From Ditylenchus dipsaci (taxonomy: Eukaryota > Nematoda > Chromadorea > Rhabditida > Anguinidae), in the NCBI GenBank assembly GCA_004194705.1, contig SADC01000147.1, positions 310,001-374,000 of the forward strand: a stretch of DNA of 64,000 bases. The letters are read 5' to 3'. Each line of letters starts with the position of its first letter. Position 1 is the stretch's first letter. Under the pieces are notes generated by a model. The model saw only the letters and a list, made by a program, of their open reading frames with translations. It was not told the origin of the DNA and searched no databases. The position numbers and the translations under genes are program-made. This document shows positions 44,001 to 56,000 of this stretch, in pieces.

Positions 44001-47000
44001 CGAAAATTGAAATCAGTCGGGCAAAGCGCTACTTACACGATTTTTTTCGATGTGCGCGTAATTTTGGGACACCCTGTATGTCAGAAATTACCAATTATGT
44101 TTTTTCTCATGTTTTGCAGAGCTTCGAAATTAACATCTGCTGCATTTTCACCCACAACAAATAGAGAAGGGCAATAAGTTAAGCAAATCTCGTCTTCAAC
44201 ATCTCCTCTTGGACCAGCTAAAAAGGGCTTTTGTTACTTTAGATTTCTGGAAAACTTTTTCGGTCCACTAAATACCAGCTGTAAATTTCGGAGTTTCGGC
44301 ATCGGCACCGCACCAGGCACCTAATTCTGAAATTTCGGCATTGCGCAGGCGGTGCCGGTGCCGCACCGGTGCCATTCACAGCCCTGCTAAATACAGGGTG
44401 AGTCGAGACATAACTTTTTGTAGAACGCGTTTTTTCCAAAAACGGTTTTTACAGATTAGCTCAGAATTCAAAAAAATGTTGTGCATACTGTGAAAAACAC
44501 GATTTTCGCATGGTCCCCTTGTGATTTGTCACTTAACTACCCATAGGCCATCCACACACCAGGACTAAAACCATAGGGGTGACCAAATGAAAATAGTGTT
44601 TTTCACATTATGCACCAAAAATTGCTTTAAATTTTTTTGTTGATTTGTAAAAACTCGATTAGGCATGTTTTTGTCCCGTTGACTATATTTGGTCAAAATG
44701 ACCACCATTCATTCTGACTCAGAATGAAACCTCGTAAGATTACTGTACAATTTCTACTGTATTATACTAAAAATTTTACAGTTATCTCATGAGGTTTCTG
44801 GATCAGAATAAATGTGGTCATTTTCAACCAAACATAGTCAAAGTCTAACCCGAATTTAAAGTGAGAAATAAAAAGTTTAAAAAACAGTTATCCTACTTGC
44901 ACTGTCAACCGGAAAAGCAAAGTTCAATAGGCCAGAAACTCCAGGCACCAGAGACACAACTTTGTGGTTGAGTAGGCAAGAAGTGCCCCATCCAGCCAGG
45001 AAGATGTGGTCGTTGGGTCGTCGCTTGACAATCTCCCTGACCCTTTTTTGGATGATGTTCAAGCACTGAAGGGTGCAGGTTTCTATGCTCACTAGGTCGG
45101 CTGCATTCATGGTCAGATCCACCTTTTCCACACATTGCGCCACCCTTGGCAATAGGTTCCGGAACATGGACTCATAGGGCCTCACAGAGGTGGGATGGCT
45201 GCCGTTGGAGCTTATTTGAGGATAAACTAGCACTAGGCTGACGTTTTTCAGGGGATCGCACTGAAAATTTGGGTTTAGGTAAGTAAGAAATGGTTGGAAT
45301 AAATATGAGTAAGGTGGTCCAGCGGATACGAATTCGGCGGCCTTTAGAGAAACAAATAACAAAAAAGAGGCTGTAAGTTTAGTGGTAGATCGGCAAAGGT
45401 AGGTGGAAATGGATGTGGGGTTTGATTAGCATCTTCTTCCACTTTTTTCTGTACTTTTTGTAAAAAATACAAAAATACAATCGCCTCTCAATATTGGAAC
45501 ATCCTTCAAGCTCGTTCCTGCTGGTCCTATGTCGAGAGCCGCGGGTTTAAGTGACAAAAATTATTAATTTTGTCAGAAACGAGTGGTGAAAACAAAATCC
45601 TTGCAATTTTTGGTCCTAGATTGAAAAATAACCTTTGACAAAGGAAAATTTAAAAATGAGGGTAAAAAGTGTCGGACCCTGCCTAGGGCTATGGAAACGA
45701 ACAAAAGAAACACTGCACCTAATGTTGCAAAAAAAATATTCTGAGTCACTGTAATAATATATATAATTACTTCCACAATCTACCGTGAATGCTCTAATAG
45801 ACCGACCACCTCTCCCCCGCCACCCCGCCCCCTTAAAAGAGGGGGAAAAGATACCTACCGGTACTTAGATTTGAAAAATTCGGCTTCGGTGGCATAGTGG
45901 GTAAGCGTTTGTTTTTTTTCGCCCAAAATCGTGCGCAGCTTCGATTCCACGTGGTGGCACGCTATTTATTTTGGCTTGTTCGTATTTATTGTATAAGGGT
46001 AATTAAGGTCGCTGATTCCTGATCTGTCGCTAAAAAAGTCGAATTACCACGATAAATATGTCAAAAAAATACTAAATAGTATTATTGGTACTAAGTACTA
46101 ATGTTGTACTGTGTACTAATTTAGTACTTAGTACTATTTTAGTACTAGGTACTATTAATAGTACAATATATTGTAGTACTTAGTACTATTTTAGTACCAT
46201 GGTTAAAAAAACACACAGATATGTCGTCTTCTTGTCTTAGTAACAATTATTTTAGCTGTTTCATGTAAAAAACAAACAAACATATGTGCAGTTTGTCTTT
46301 TTAACATGAAAACCGCAAAAAAATAGAAAAAGTACTGCGAGTACTAAGTACTCAATTAGTACAAAGTACCCAAATCGCAACCCTGGCCACCACGTGGGGT
46401 CGAACCTGTGCACGATTTCGGGGAAAAAAATAAACGCTTACGCACTGCGCCATCCAGGCCGAATCTTTACATGACAAGGGAACCTCCGTGGCCTATCGAC
46501 AAACGGTATACCGTATTCTCTCTATTAGTTCCACACTCTCTAATTGCATTTTCTTAACTCCCACGAGCTCTACTGATTCCGCTTTTTAGATTTTGGTTGA
46601 GCACCCAAAATCTCGAGATCGACCCCAAATTTTTCCGATTTTCGGACGATTCAAAAATAATCCCACATGTGGAACCAATAGAGAGAATACGGTATACTAT
46701 TCGATAGCTCTTCAAAAATCCTTATTTGACTAAGACATCCGTTTTTGCCCACGCTCGATTTTGTAAGGTAACTAACCATTTAAATATATATATTGTATAC
46801 TAGACGATGTTGTAGGTAACCATCTGCTCGGATGTCGAAGCAGTAGATGTCGAAAAGTAGCCGTAGAAGTACACCTTCCACCCCCCCCCGCCCTTTAACG
46901 ATCATTATCATATCAACGGAATTTTTCAAGGTGAAGGTGGGATTGAACTCGAGAGCGTCGCCACACCAACCTACGGAGTAGCGTAAAAACCGGGACGCAA

Positions 47001-50000
47001 AAACGGGGATGACCAAAACGGGATGGCAAAAATGGGGATGCATAAGCAGGGATGACCAAAACAGAGATACCGAAAACCGGTACGTGTCAATAGTTCCCGG
47101 CGCCAATAGTTCTTGGCCTATATAAAAGAGACAATAGTTCCCGGCCCTTTAAAACCCTATCCGGTTAAATATTTGTGACTAAATTTCAGATGGAAACCGA
47201 TCTTTTTTGCTTTTTTTATCTTAGGTTCGGTGCGGTTAACCAAAAGTTTTGGTTCACGTCGGCTTGTTAGTAAACCGCATCTCATCACCTGAACCACTCA
47301 AACTTTATTATTTCTTAGGAACGAATAAACCATGCTATTCAACCCAAAATTGTGTGCTGAAAACAGTTTTTTGAGACCAAAATCCTGTTTGACTAACTAG
47401 AATCTTTAATACCCTGCGTTATTTATGAAAAAAACAGTACCCACTTTATGGTAGCCGCGACTTATGCACTTGGACGGAGGGGGGGGGGCACATTTTATAT
47501 TGATTTGAGAAAAGTGTTTAAACATCTGCTAAGTAACTGTTTTACGCTCAGAATGATATTAAAGGTATTTTCTGGCATTTTCCTAAATATAAAATCGGTT
47601 TTTTGGAAAAAAATTCAACCAAAATTCAAGTTTTTATTTAATTTTTGCTTCTGAAATGCATAATGCATAAGGTAGTCGACCTTGAAATTAAGGGAATCAT
47701 TCAGATTGAGGATTTAAATGATTATATCATGCCTAGAACAGTGCCTTGAGTGATTTAGTGTGTATGAAAAATCGGTTTTTGTGGCGAAATTTTCAGGCGG
47801 TACTTAAGTTGTTCAGCCGTACCCCACCTGGAGAATAAGAGACTCTCAGGTTTCGAAAGTGTGATTAATTGACCTGTGGACAAATTGACGTGTGGACGAA
47901 TTGGCGGGTGCACGGATTGACCGTGGACGCATTGACTGTGGACGAATTGACCACAAAATATGTATAACAATTTATATTTCTAGTGAAAAATGCTGCGAAG
48001 AAAACATATGAAGCAAAACAATATTTGCAGCAAAAAAGTATTTTAGCAGCAAGAAAAGTATTTTTGCAGCAAAAAGAAGTCGGTGCTACTCGGTTATCGA
48101 AAAAGATGGTAAAGCAGCTAAAAAAGTGGCCCTGTATTATTCCCTTCCCCTCCCAATACAGCCCATAATCCCTGTTAAATTGCTTTTCTGGACCTTTTAT
48201 GGCGAAATTATTGCTTAAAATGTGTTTTGACCACTCCTAAAAATCTTGATTTGGGGGGGGGGGGGTATAACCGAGTAGGTCCGATTTGGGGGGGGGAGGA
48301 TGGGGGGTATTCCCGAGTAGCGTCAAGAAGTCTTTTTGCAGTAGACAAAATTAGCAGCAAAAAAGTCCTTTTGCAGCAAAAAAAATTAGCAGCAAAAAAA
48401 AAAGTCCTTTGGGAGCAAAAAGAAGTCTTTTTGCAGCAAGGAAAAGCTTTGCCCGTCTAATATACAATATATATATTTCAAATGGTTAGTTACCTCACAA
48501 AATAGAGCCATGGGCAAAAACTATGTCTATGTAAGCTATCGAATGGTGTATACCGTTTGTCAATAGGCCACGGACACTATGTGAGGTTCCCTTGTAAGTA
48601 GCTTTTCTTCTCATTTAAATTAAAAAATGCATTTGCGGATTTGTGTTTAGCCCACTCTTCGCAGACCACTCTGTGGTAAGTTAGCACCCACTTTGAAGTT
48701 TATCTCACTGGTCACAAATTGGGTGGCGACTTGCCTAAGAGTAAACTGCAAAAAGTGGGTGTTCTAGCGGATATGATTCGGGTCGGGGGTCGGTAGGGGT
48801 CGGCCTATTAGAACATTTACGCTAAATTACAAAACATTTTTTCTTGCATGTTTTAGCCTGCTTAATCACGAATTGTCATTCACTCTTAAATTTCACATCA
48901 GACTAAGCCTTACCACCAAATCCCGCCATTTAAAACTTAATGATGTATAAATTTAAAAAGACTCACACTCATGATCTTAGACAGCGAATTTGTGGGAGGG
49001 TCGTATATTTTGGGTGCTAGAATTCTTTGATGTACTCATTGGCTCTCTCAAAGTCCTTGTGTTTGTCTTTATAGGACTCTTTGACTAGATGTTCGCTTAG
49101 ACCACTTCCCTGAAACAAAACACCAATTAGTTTTAGCTTACAAGCCCCATCACCCAGATTTAACTAAAAGACTCACAGCTACTTTCAAAAACCTGAGTAG
49201 GTTCAGATAGGCAGCCAGTAGGTAGACATTCAGCCTCTCCAGCAGCCAGTTATGAGCCACCAAAATTGACGCCAGACGTTGCTGGAAATACTCACACAGT
49301 CAAATCTAATAGATTATCTAGTCCAATGATGACCTACCTTACTGTACAACTTCAGTGACTCCCTAAGTCTATTTGCATTGGCCAGTGAGTTGGAGTAAAA
49401 CATGGATGTACCAGCAATCACATTGTGGGTGGAGATGTCTGTGAGTCGTTGCACGAAGATGTATTTGAGCATGAACACTAGGTGTTCTTGCACTTCCCTT
49501 GGCTCTTGGTTGGCTCTGAAAATTAGTGAAAATATGAAATTAAAGATTAAGAAATTAAATTGAAATATGAAAAAGCTCAACACGTTCTGCTATTTTACAT
49601 AATTTTAATATTTCATGCTCCTTTTTTGAAAAATGACGTGAAAAAGTGAGCATTGAAATCTGAGACCTAACTATACATGGTCAACCATGAAGTGATTAGC
49701 ATCGAAATCGAAGATTTGGCGCTACTATAGAATACCCCCCCCCCCAAAAAAAATCCGACCTTATAAAATCGCTGTAACTACCCTTGCAAACAACAAGTTT
49801 AGGCTTAGCCCTCAGGCTTGGGGTAGGCCAGCGTACGGAAGTTGTAACTAATGAAGAGTTTACGCACATTTTCCGGGGTCTGGGACATAAATTTGGGTAC
49901 TTTTTACTTAAGTTTTAAAAGTTCGGATTTTTGGGGGGGGGGGTATTCTATAGTAGGGTCGAAGATTTCTATCCCGCTTGGCCAGATTGACCCACTAGAC

Positions 50001-53000
50001 CAGGAATAATCTGAAATTTAGCTAAGGCAAGGCTCACCTATGCATCAGCAGCACATTCAAGTCGCAGTCAGTCTCTCCATCGGAAGCTTGATCCGGCCCA
50101 TTCCTTTCCCAATTGTCTTCTTCCATTGGTGCAAACTTGGACTTGACTGCTAGTAGGACGTCTCGAGCACTAAAACATGGCTTAACTAGATTTGTATAAC
50201 CGTGGATGAATATTCAGCTGTAATCATTACAGTCAACTGTATTACCATGCTTCCGCAGGGTTACTACTGATAAGCTCGTCTTGGGGGAACTGACTGATAT
50301 CCAGACCATCCACGTCTATCTGACTGCACTCCTCTTCTGAAGTGGGTGATTTAGGCGGTTGCTGTTCCTTCATTTTAGATGGTCTAAAATATTGGGGTTT
50401 TAGTATAGTTGTGGATTGCGATATATTACTATCATGACTGTGAAACAGTACTGCAGTCGAACCTGGATAGACGGACACCCGCAAAAGTTCGTTCCCCAGC
50501 TGGGTCCGACACTTTTTTAGACCTATTTTTGAATGTTTTTGTCAATTCTGTTTTGACAGTCTGGTCAAAAAAATCGCAAGGATGCCCATTTTGCCGTTTT
50601 TTTTGAAAATCCAAAAACTTTTTGGCGCTAGTGGAATATACCACCCTTCCACCGCAACCACCCCCCCCCAGTGAAAAGTTTTTGCATTTTGAAAAACAGT
50701 CGGCAAAATCGGCATCCTTGCGATATTTGCGACCAGACTGTCAAAACAGAATTAACAAAAACACTCAAAAATTTGTCTAAAAAACTGTCGGACCAAGCTG
50801 GCGAACAAACTTTTGGGGTGTCCATTTATCCAGGTTCGACTGTAATTATAGTCGAATTTAAAAGGACTAGCCCAGAGCAGATTACCAGATTAGCTATGAT
50901 AAGATTCACTGAACCACATAAATGAATTCCCTGGGTCTACCCCCTATAATGAATATATTATAAAAAATCGAGTATAGCTGTTTCCGTTGCTTCAGACATC
51001 TAAATCCTTGAAAATGGCACTAATCGAAAACACCTGATTCGCATTCAAAAAAGCAAATACAGTCAACGTCGATATTAGCCTGCCCCGAAATTCGTCCCCA
51101 CCTAGGGTCCAGCGATTTTTCACCTAGATCTTCGAAATATTTCATGGAATGTGATTGGTCAGTCTGGTCCGAAATATTGCAAGAATTTTAGTTATGCTGA
51201 TTGCTTTTACAAAATCTCATGGGTTTGCAAAAAATTATCGGATCACTCATATTGAGAGTTGACTGTAAAGTCAAAAACAATGAAAAAAGTTGACAAAAAT
51301 TAACTCTCGCTTATTTTCTACTCAAAATGTGGCTGAGATTCTGAGCTAGATTTTTAGCACATAATTAAAAGTTTTCCGAAAAATTACCCACTTCATAAGT
51401 ATCTCTTTGTAGAAGTATTCCTCCGGGTATTCACTCTCCTGGACAAGTGGCCTCTCCAAATCATCCAACTTTTTCTTGTAGGTTGTGGACATGTTAAGAC
51501 CAATGGCCAACACATTCAGCTTTTTCCTCTCATGCATTCTCTGGAAGAAGCTTAAATGGGTGTCCCTGCCCCCACACTCTGCAGCTCCATAGATGGGGTA
51601 CCTGGGATGGGCATGGTTGTAGTTGTGGAGTTTTGGCGACATGACTGGAGTGTTGGAAGTAGAGGAGCTGGAAAGCAGTTGTCTAGAAGCTGAGCTCCTA
51701 TTACTGCTTGAATGGGTGTGGTTGGAGATGTTTATAGAAAGCGGCTCGGCCAGAGACTTGCGCTGCTGTTGTAGAGATGTTTTGTGTTGGTTGGGCGTGG
51801 GTGCTGAGGGTCGGTGATGATAGATTGGACCTGTAATTTGAGTTGATTTTTTTTATCAGTATGAAGACATAGAAAAAGGTTTCTACCAAATTTTTCCTGG
51901 AAATGACCACTAAGGCGACCGGTCAAAAAAATATGATATTTGTGGCCAAAAAATATCAGTATACCCTGCCCTATTGACAGCGACATATCCAATAATAACC
52001 ATATTTTTACGAGCCCACGCTTGCTAGTTCAATATGCTTTGAAAAAGCGTTTTCAGTAGTAACTGCTGGTCCAAAAGTTCGTGGCGGGTTTTCAGAGACT
52101 TACTTTTCACGAAGACCAAAAGTTTTATTGAACTTCAAGCGTCACAACAACATATTAGCCCCTTGTTGTAGCTTAGCTCAAGGACTATACAACACATCTT
52201 ACGAAATGAGTTCTTGAAATTCGGGTTTTGAGATATGGTCTTTTGGAAAAAGACAATCTCTTGGAAAAATGACCAAATCCGAAAAAGAGGAACAATTTAG
52301 ATTTTGGTCATTTTTTCTAGAGATCGTCTTTTTCCAGAGGACCATATCTCAAAACCCGAATTTCAAAAAGTCATTCCGTAAGATGTGTTGTATAGTCCTT
52401 GAGCTACGCTACAACAAAGGGCTAAGATGTTGTTGTCACGCTTGAAGTTCAATAAAACTTTTAGTCACTTAAAGTGATGAAAATGCTTGTCAACGTCTTA
52501 AAATGACCTTACAGGTGTTTTGAGCTTAATGGTGATAGATCTAAAATAATCGGCTCTAAGTAAATTCGCCAACAGTGAATTCGCCAACGGTAAATTCGCC
52601 AACAATTTTTTAAGGTTACAGGTTCGAATCCTAGTGGTGGCAAACCGTATTTACTTTTCATTAAGTTCATTTATAGGGCCAGGAAGTTTCAAGTGGGTAG
52701 GAAAACCATCTGGCACCTTTTCCAAACAGGTATTCACTTCTAAGTAGATAATCATCTCTCCAGCTGGTCCAGTTCCAATGGTGTTAATCCATTTTTACTA
52801 GTTAGGATCTACTTTGAATTATCTAAATCCAACTTTATATGTACCGATTTATATGTACCGATGCACCTTCAGTGATCAAGGTTCGTCCTCAATGGTCTTA
52901 ATCAACATCCAATGGTTTACATGTTGTTGTAATCGGCCAAGGGCTGGCCGCTTCGCGGCCAAGACCAGTACATGCACGAGGGTAAAATAATCAACATTGG

Positions 53001-56000
53001 ATACGTGTACCACAATAAATAAACCTGGCGTGCGGTCAATTCGTCCACAGGTCAAAAAAGGAATATAATAGACTCTTCTTCGTACACAATTTTAGCAAAC
53101 AAAGTAAAAAACGACCTAGGCGTCGTCCTGGGCGTCGTCGTTGTCGTTGGCGTTGTCGTTGGATTTTTCATGAATAAGTTGTCGTTGTCGTCGTCGTCGG
53201 CGTTGTCGTTGTCTTTGGCGTAAATCGCCTTCATAAAACATTTTTTCCAACGACAACGTTTGTGAATGAGCCATAAGGGCTAATCCTAAACTTGTTGTTC
53301 CAAAGGGTAATTACAGCGATTTCGGGAGGATCAGATTTCAGGCGGGGGTGTTGGTATCCTATACTAGCGCCTAAAAAACTAAAGAGATGTTGGCGAATTT
53401 ACCTTTTGGCGAATTTACTGTTGGCGAATTTACCGTCGTCCAAAATAATCAAGCTTAGTTAAATATGTCATTGAAAGAGGAGATATGATTCGGTGAAGAT
53501 GGTGAAAATTGGTGAAACATAAGGCTCATGAATTTTTATCAAAAAAAAGTACATTTTCTAAAAAAAAAGACATTTCGACTACTTTTGAAGAAAAGGATGA
53601 TTTTATCCAGTGCTTATTGCGATTTTGAAGTGAAATAAAAGATTTTGACTAGAATTTTCAAGAATAAAAAAAGTTTGGGGTCCATTAAAAGTACAAATCT
53701 TTTAAAAAAGTATGATTCCCATCCATTCCTTAGACGAAAACAAGCCCATCGCTAGTTGTTTTCTAATATGTTTTCACTATAATTGGCACCATGCCTCACT
53801 GATCATCATTTATCAAAAATATGCCACAAACGGATACTTAGTAAGTGCAAGAAAAAATTTGACTATTCCCATCTGAAACTGACTCACAGGATTCGAAATT
53901 ACCTGGTCTTTTGGTGTACTCTTTCCTGGTTTTCTGTGGCTTGGACACTGAACTAACTCCTAGAGCAGTTGCTGCACCTAATGCTAGCCCACTATCTGTT
54001 CTTTTTTTCTCGGGCTCAACACTGCAGCTGCTGCCGGAGCAACTACCGGAGGGCTAGCCACTGGACTGACAGGCAATTGTCCAGAAGACGCTTTTTCAGG
54101 CATGACCACAGGGGCCGACTCAGGGTCGCTTTGGTGCTGTTGCTGCTTGAAGCAGTGATCTGTCTGGAAGTCAGGGTCAATGAAGGCAGTTTGGTGTGGG
54201 AAGAGCTGCCTGTGGCAGTGGATGGATTGATGGAAGGTAGTAGTAGTCAGTGGAGTGCGGCGTGGATCGGTGTCTTTGCGGTCTTCCACTGGCTGTGATC
54301 GACTTGGCTGGAGATAGAGGCGCCACTGAAGTGCTTGGAGAAGCGAATGATTGGTCCATTTCCTAAAGTTTCAAATAATGTAAAATCAATTTTCAAATTT
54401 TTTTTAATAGCAGTTATATAAGACGCCTCCAAACAAACTTTTTTTATTTCTGACTTTTGGAGGGTAAGGTCTGTTTTTGTCCAGTTTCGAAATGGACTCG
54501 AAAAAGAACTTATAACTACATCTGAAGTCATGAAAAAAATTGTTGGAGGCGCATTTCACGGTCAAACCTCCAGATTAAGATACCCATTCGAAAGCTACAA
54601 TTTCGGTCCCACTCCAACTAAACCTACCCACCTTGGTTTCTCCTGGTCCACCCTGATGCACTGGTGTCATTGCGGTCAGTGCCAGGCCAGCAGGAGGCTG
54701 CAGAAGTGCTGGCTCATCAACTTGCTCAGAAGATATCGAGCTTGTTAGCTTTGTGGAGCTCGATGACAAGGTGCTTTCTAGTTTAGGCTTGGGCTCCTTT
54801 GGTATTTTCTGGATATATGGGTTTAGTCTTCTTGCCTTTTAAATTAGTTGCTGGAATGAACTGAGGAAGGATTCCTCTCTTTTTCAACATATTCGTATAA
54901 TTGATCTTGATAGTAGGACGGGCGTTTGCTGCAGATGACAGTCTTTCCACAGGTTTGACCTTCTCCTTGACTATTGGTGGTTTAGCTGTTGGGTTTGGTA
55001 TAGTCACTGGCAAATCCTCCAGCGAAATCACCGAGTCTGTGTCTTTTGTTTCCTCAGTTTCTTCGACTTCTGGTTGAGTGGCAATGGGATTGGGGTGATT
55101 GGTCTGAAAAAATATCTTCTATAATAAATTACTTATAATTTTAAAAATAACAGTTTGATGACAGCTCGAGAAAAGAGGTAAAATTAGGTAGTGTTGTAAT
55201 GATTCCCGCGTTCTTCAAGGTTCGAGTCCCATAGGATGCATTCAACTTTTTGAATTTACGAGCATTATGAATTGGAATTTCAGTAACTTCAAGTTATTGT
55301 GCACTTTTTAGCCCCCAATATTCTGATTTTTTTTGGAAATTGACTTTTTCACTTCCTGGACTAGCTCTTTGCCTAACATCGAGGAGGATTGAAGTTTTGA
55401 AAAAAGACTTCTCAGCCATCTTTAGATAATAAACACATTTTATTTAGTGCTCATTATTACTTGAAGCAAAAAAGGTATTTACATTCACTTTCGAAAATAG
55501 TAAAAAATAGTATCGGAATTGGAAACTTTTGAATTCTGTCAATTCTATTTTTTCTACTACCCCAATTACTTTTATACGATAAAGGTCCTACTTATTCAAC
55601 TGTTCAGCTTGCTTCTCCTCCTCAGGATACACCCATTGAACGGAAGATGATGGCGAAGATGATATTCGCTCAGATCTAGATGGTTCGCACTCCACCTCGT
55701 CCACCATTTGGTTGCTGGCTCTAGCGAGTGCAGCTGCTACTTCATCCAACGGCACCGGTGACACCAGTACTTCATGGCAAATGGGTGAATCTGAGACCGA
55801 TTTGGACAATTCTGGTACTAACGCTTCCTGCTGCTCTTCTACAGGGGGATCGCCTGCAATTTTAGTTTATTTCAAGCTAGGGAGATCTAAAGCATGTGAT
55901 GAAAACCTTACTTTTTATCTTGACCTCCTGCTTGACCTTGGAGGCTGTCTTTGGAGAAGGAGTGTGCACAGTTTTCGCTGCCAACTTTGGTTTGGCGACT

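Larger units (their letters stand above)
46474..48595. mobile_element. 2.1-kb element with about 290-bp inverted ends and internal minisatellites
   Basis: Inverted ends begin ACAAGGGAACCTC and share CGTGGCCTAT(C/T)GACAAACGGTATA, ATTCGATAGCT, TTTTTGCCCA and GGTAACTAACCATTT. A CCGTATTCTC MITE (46,511-46,692) is inserted in the left arm; the right arm shows the empty site. The interior holds four different short-unit arrays (46,985-47,075; 47,080-47,145; 47,870-47,960; 47,985-48,445). No transposase is recognised. It lies inside the 3.7-kb KANSL3 intron 45,261-48,966. Confidence 0.75.

Noticed and set aside
49010..49012. Genuine stop codon ending the KANSL3-like protein at exon 13
   Set aside because: The stop is followed in the next frame by sequence that joins in phase, through a good donor, to the highly KANSL3-like exon 14; one missing base explains it better.
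53969..54298. 109-codon plus-strand frame
   Set aside because: It is antisense to exon 7 of the KANSL3-like gene, whose splice sites and neighbouring phases support the minus strand.
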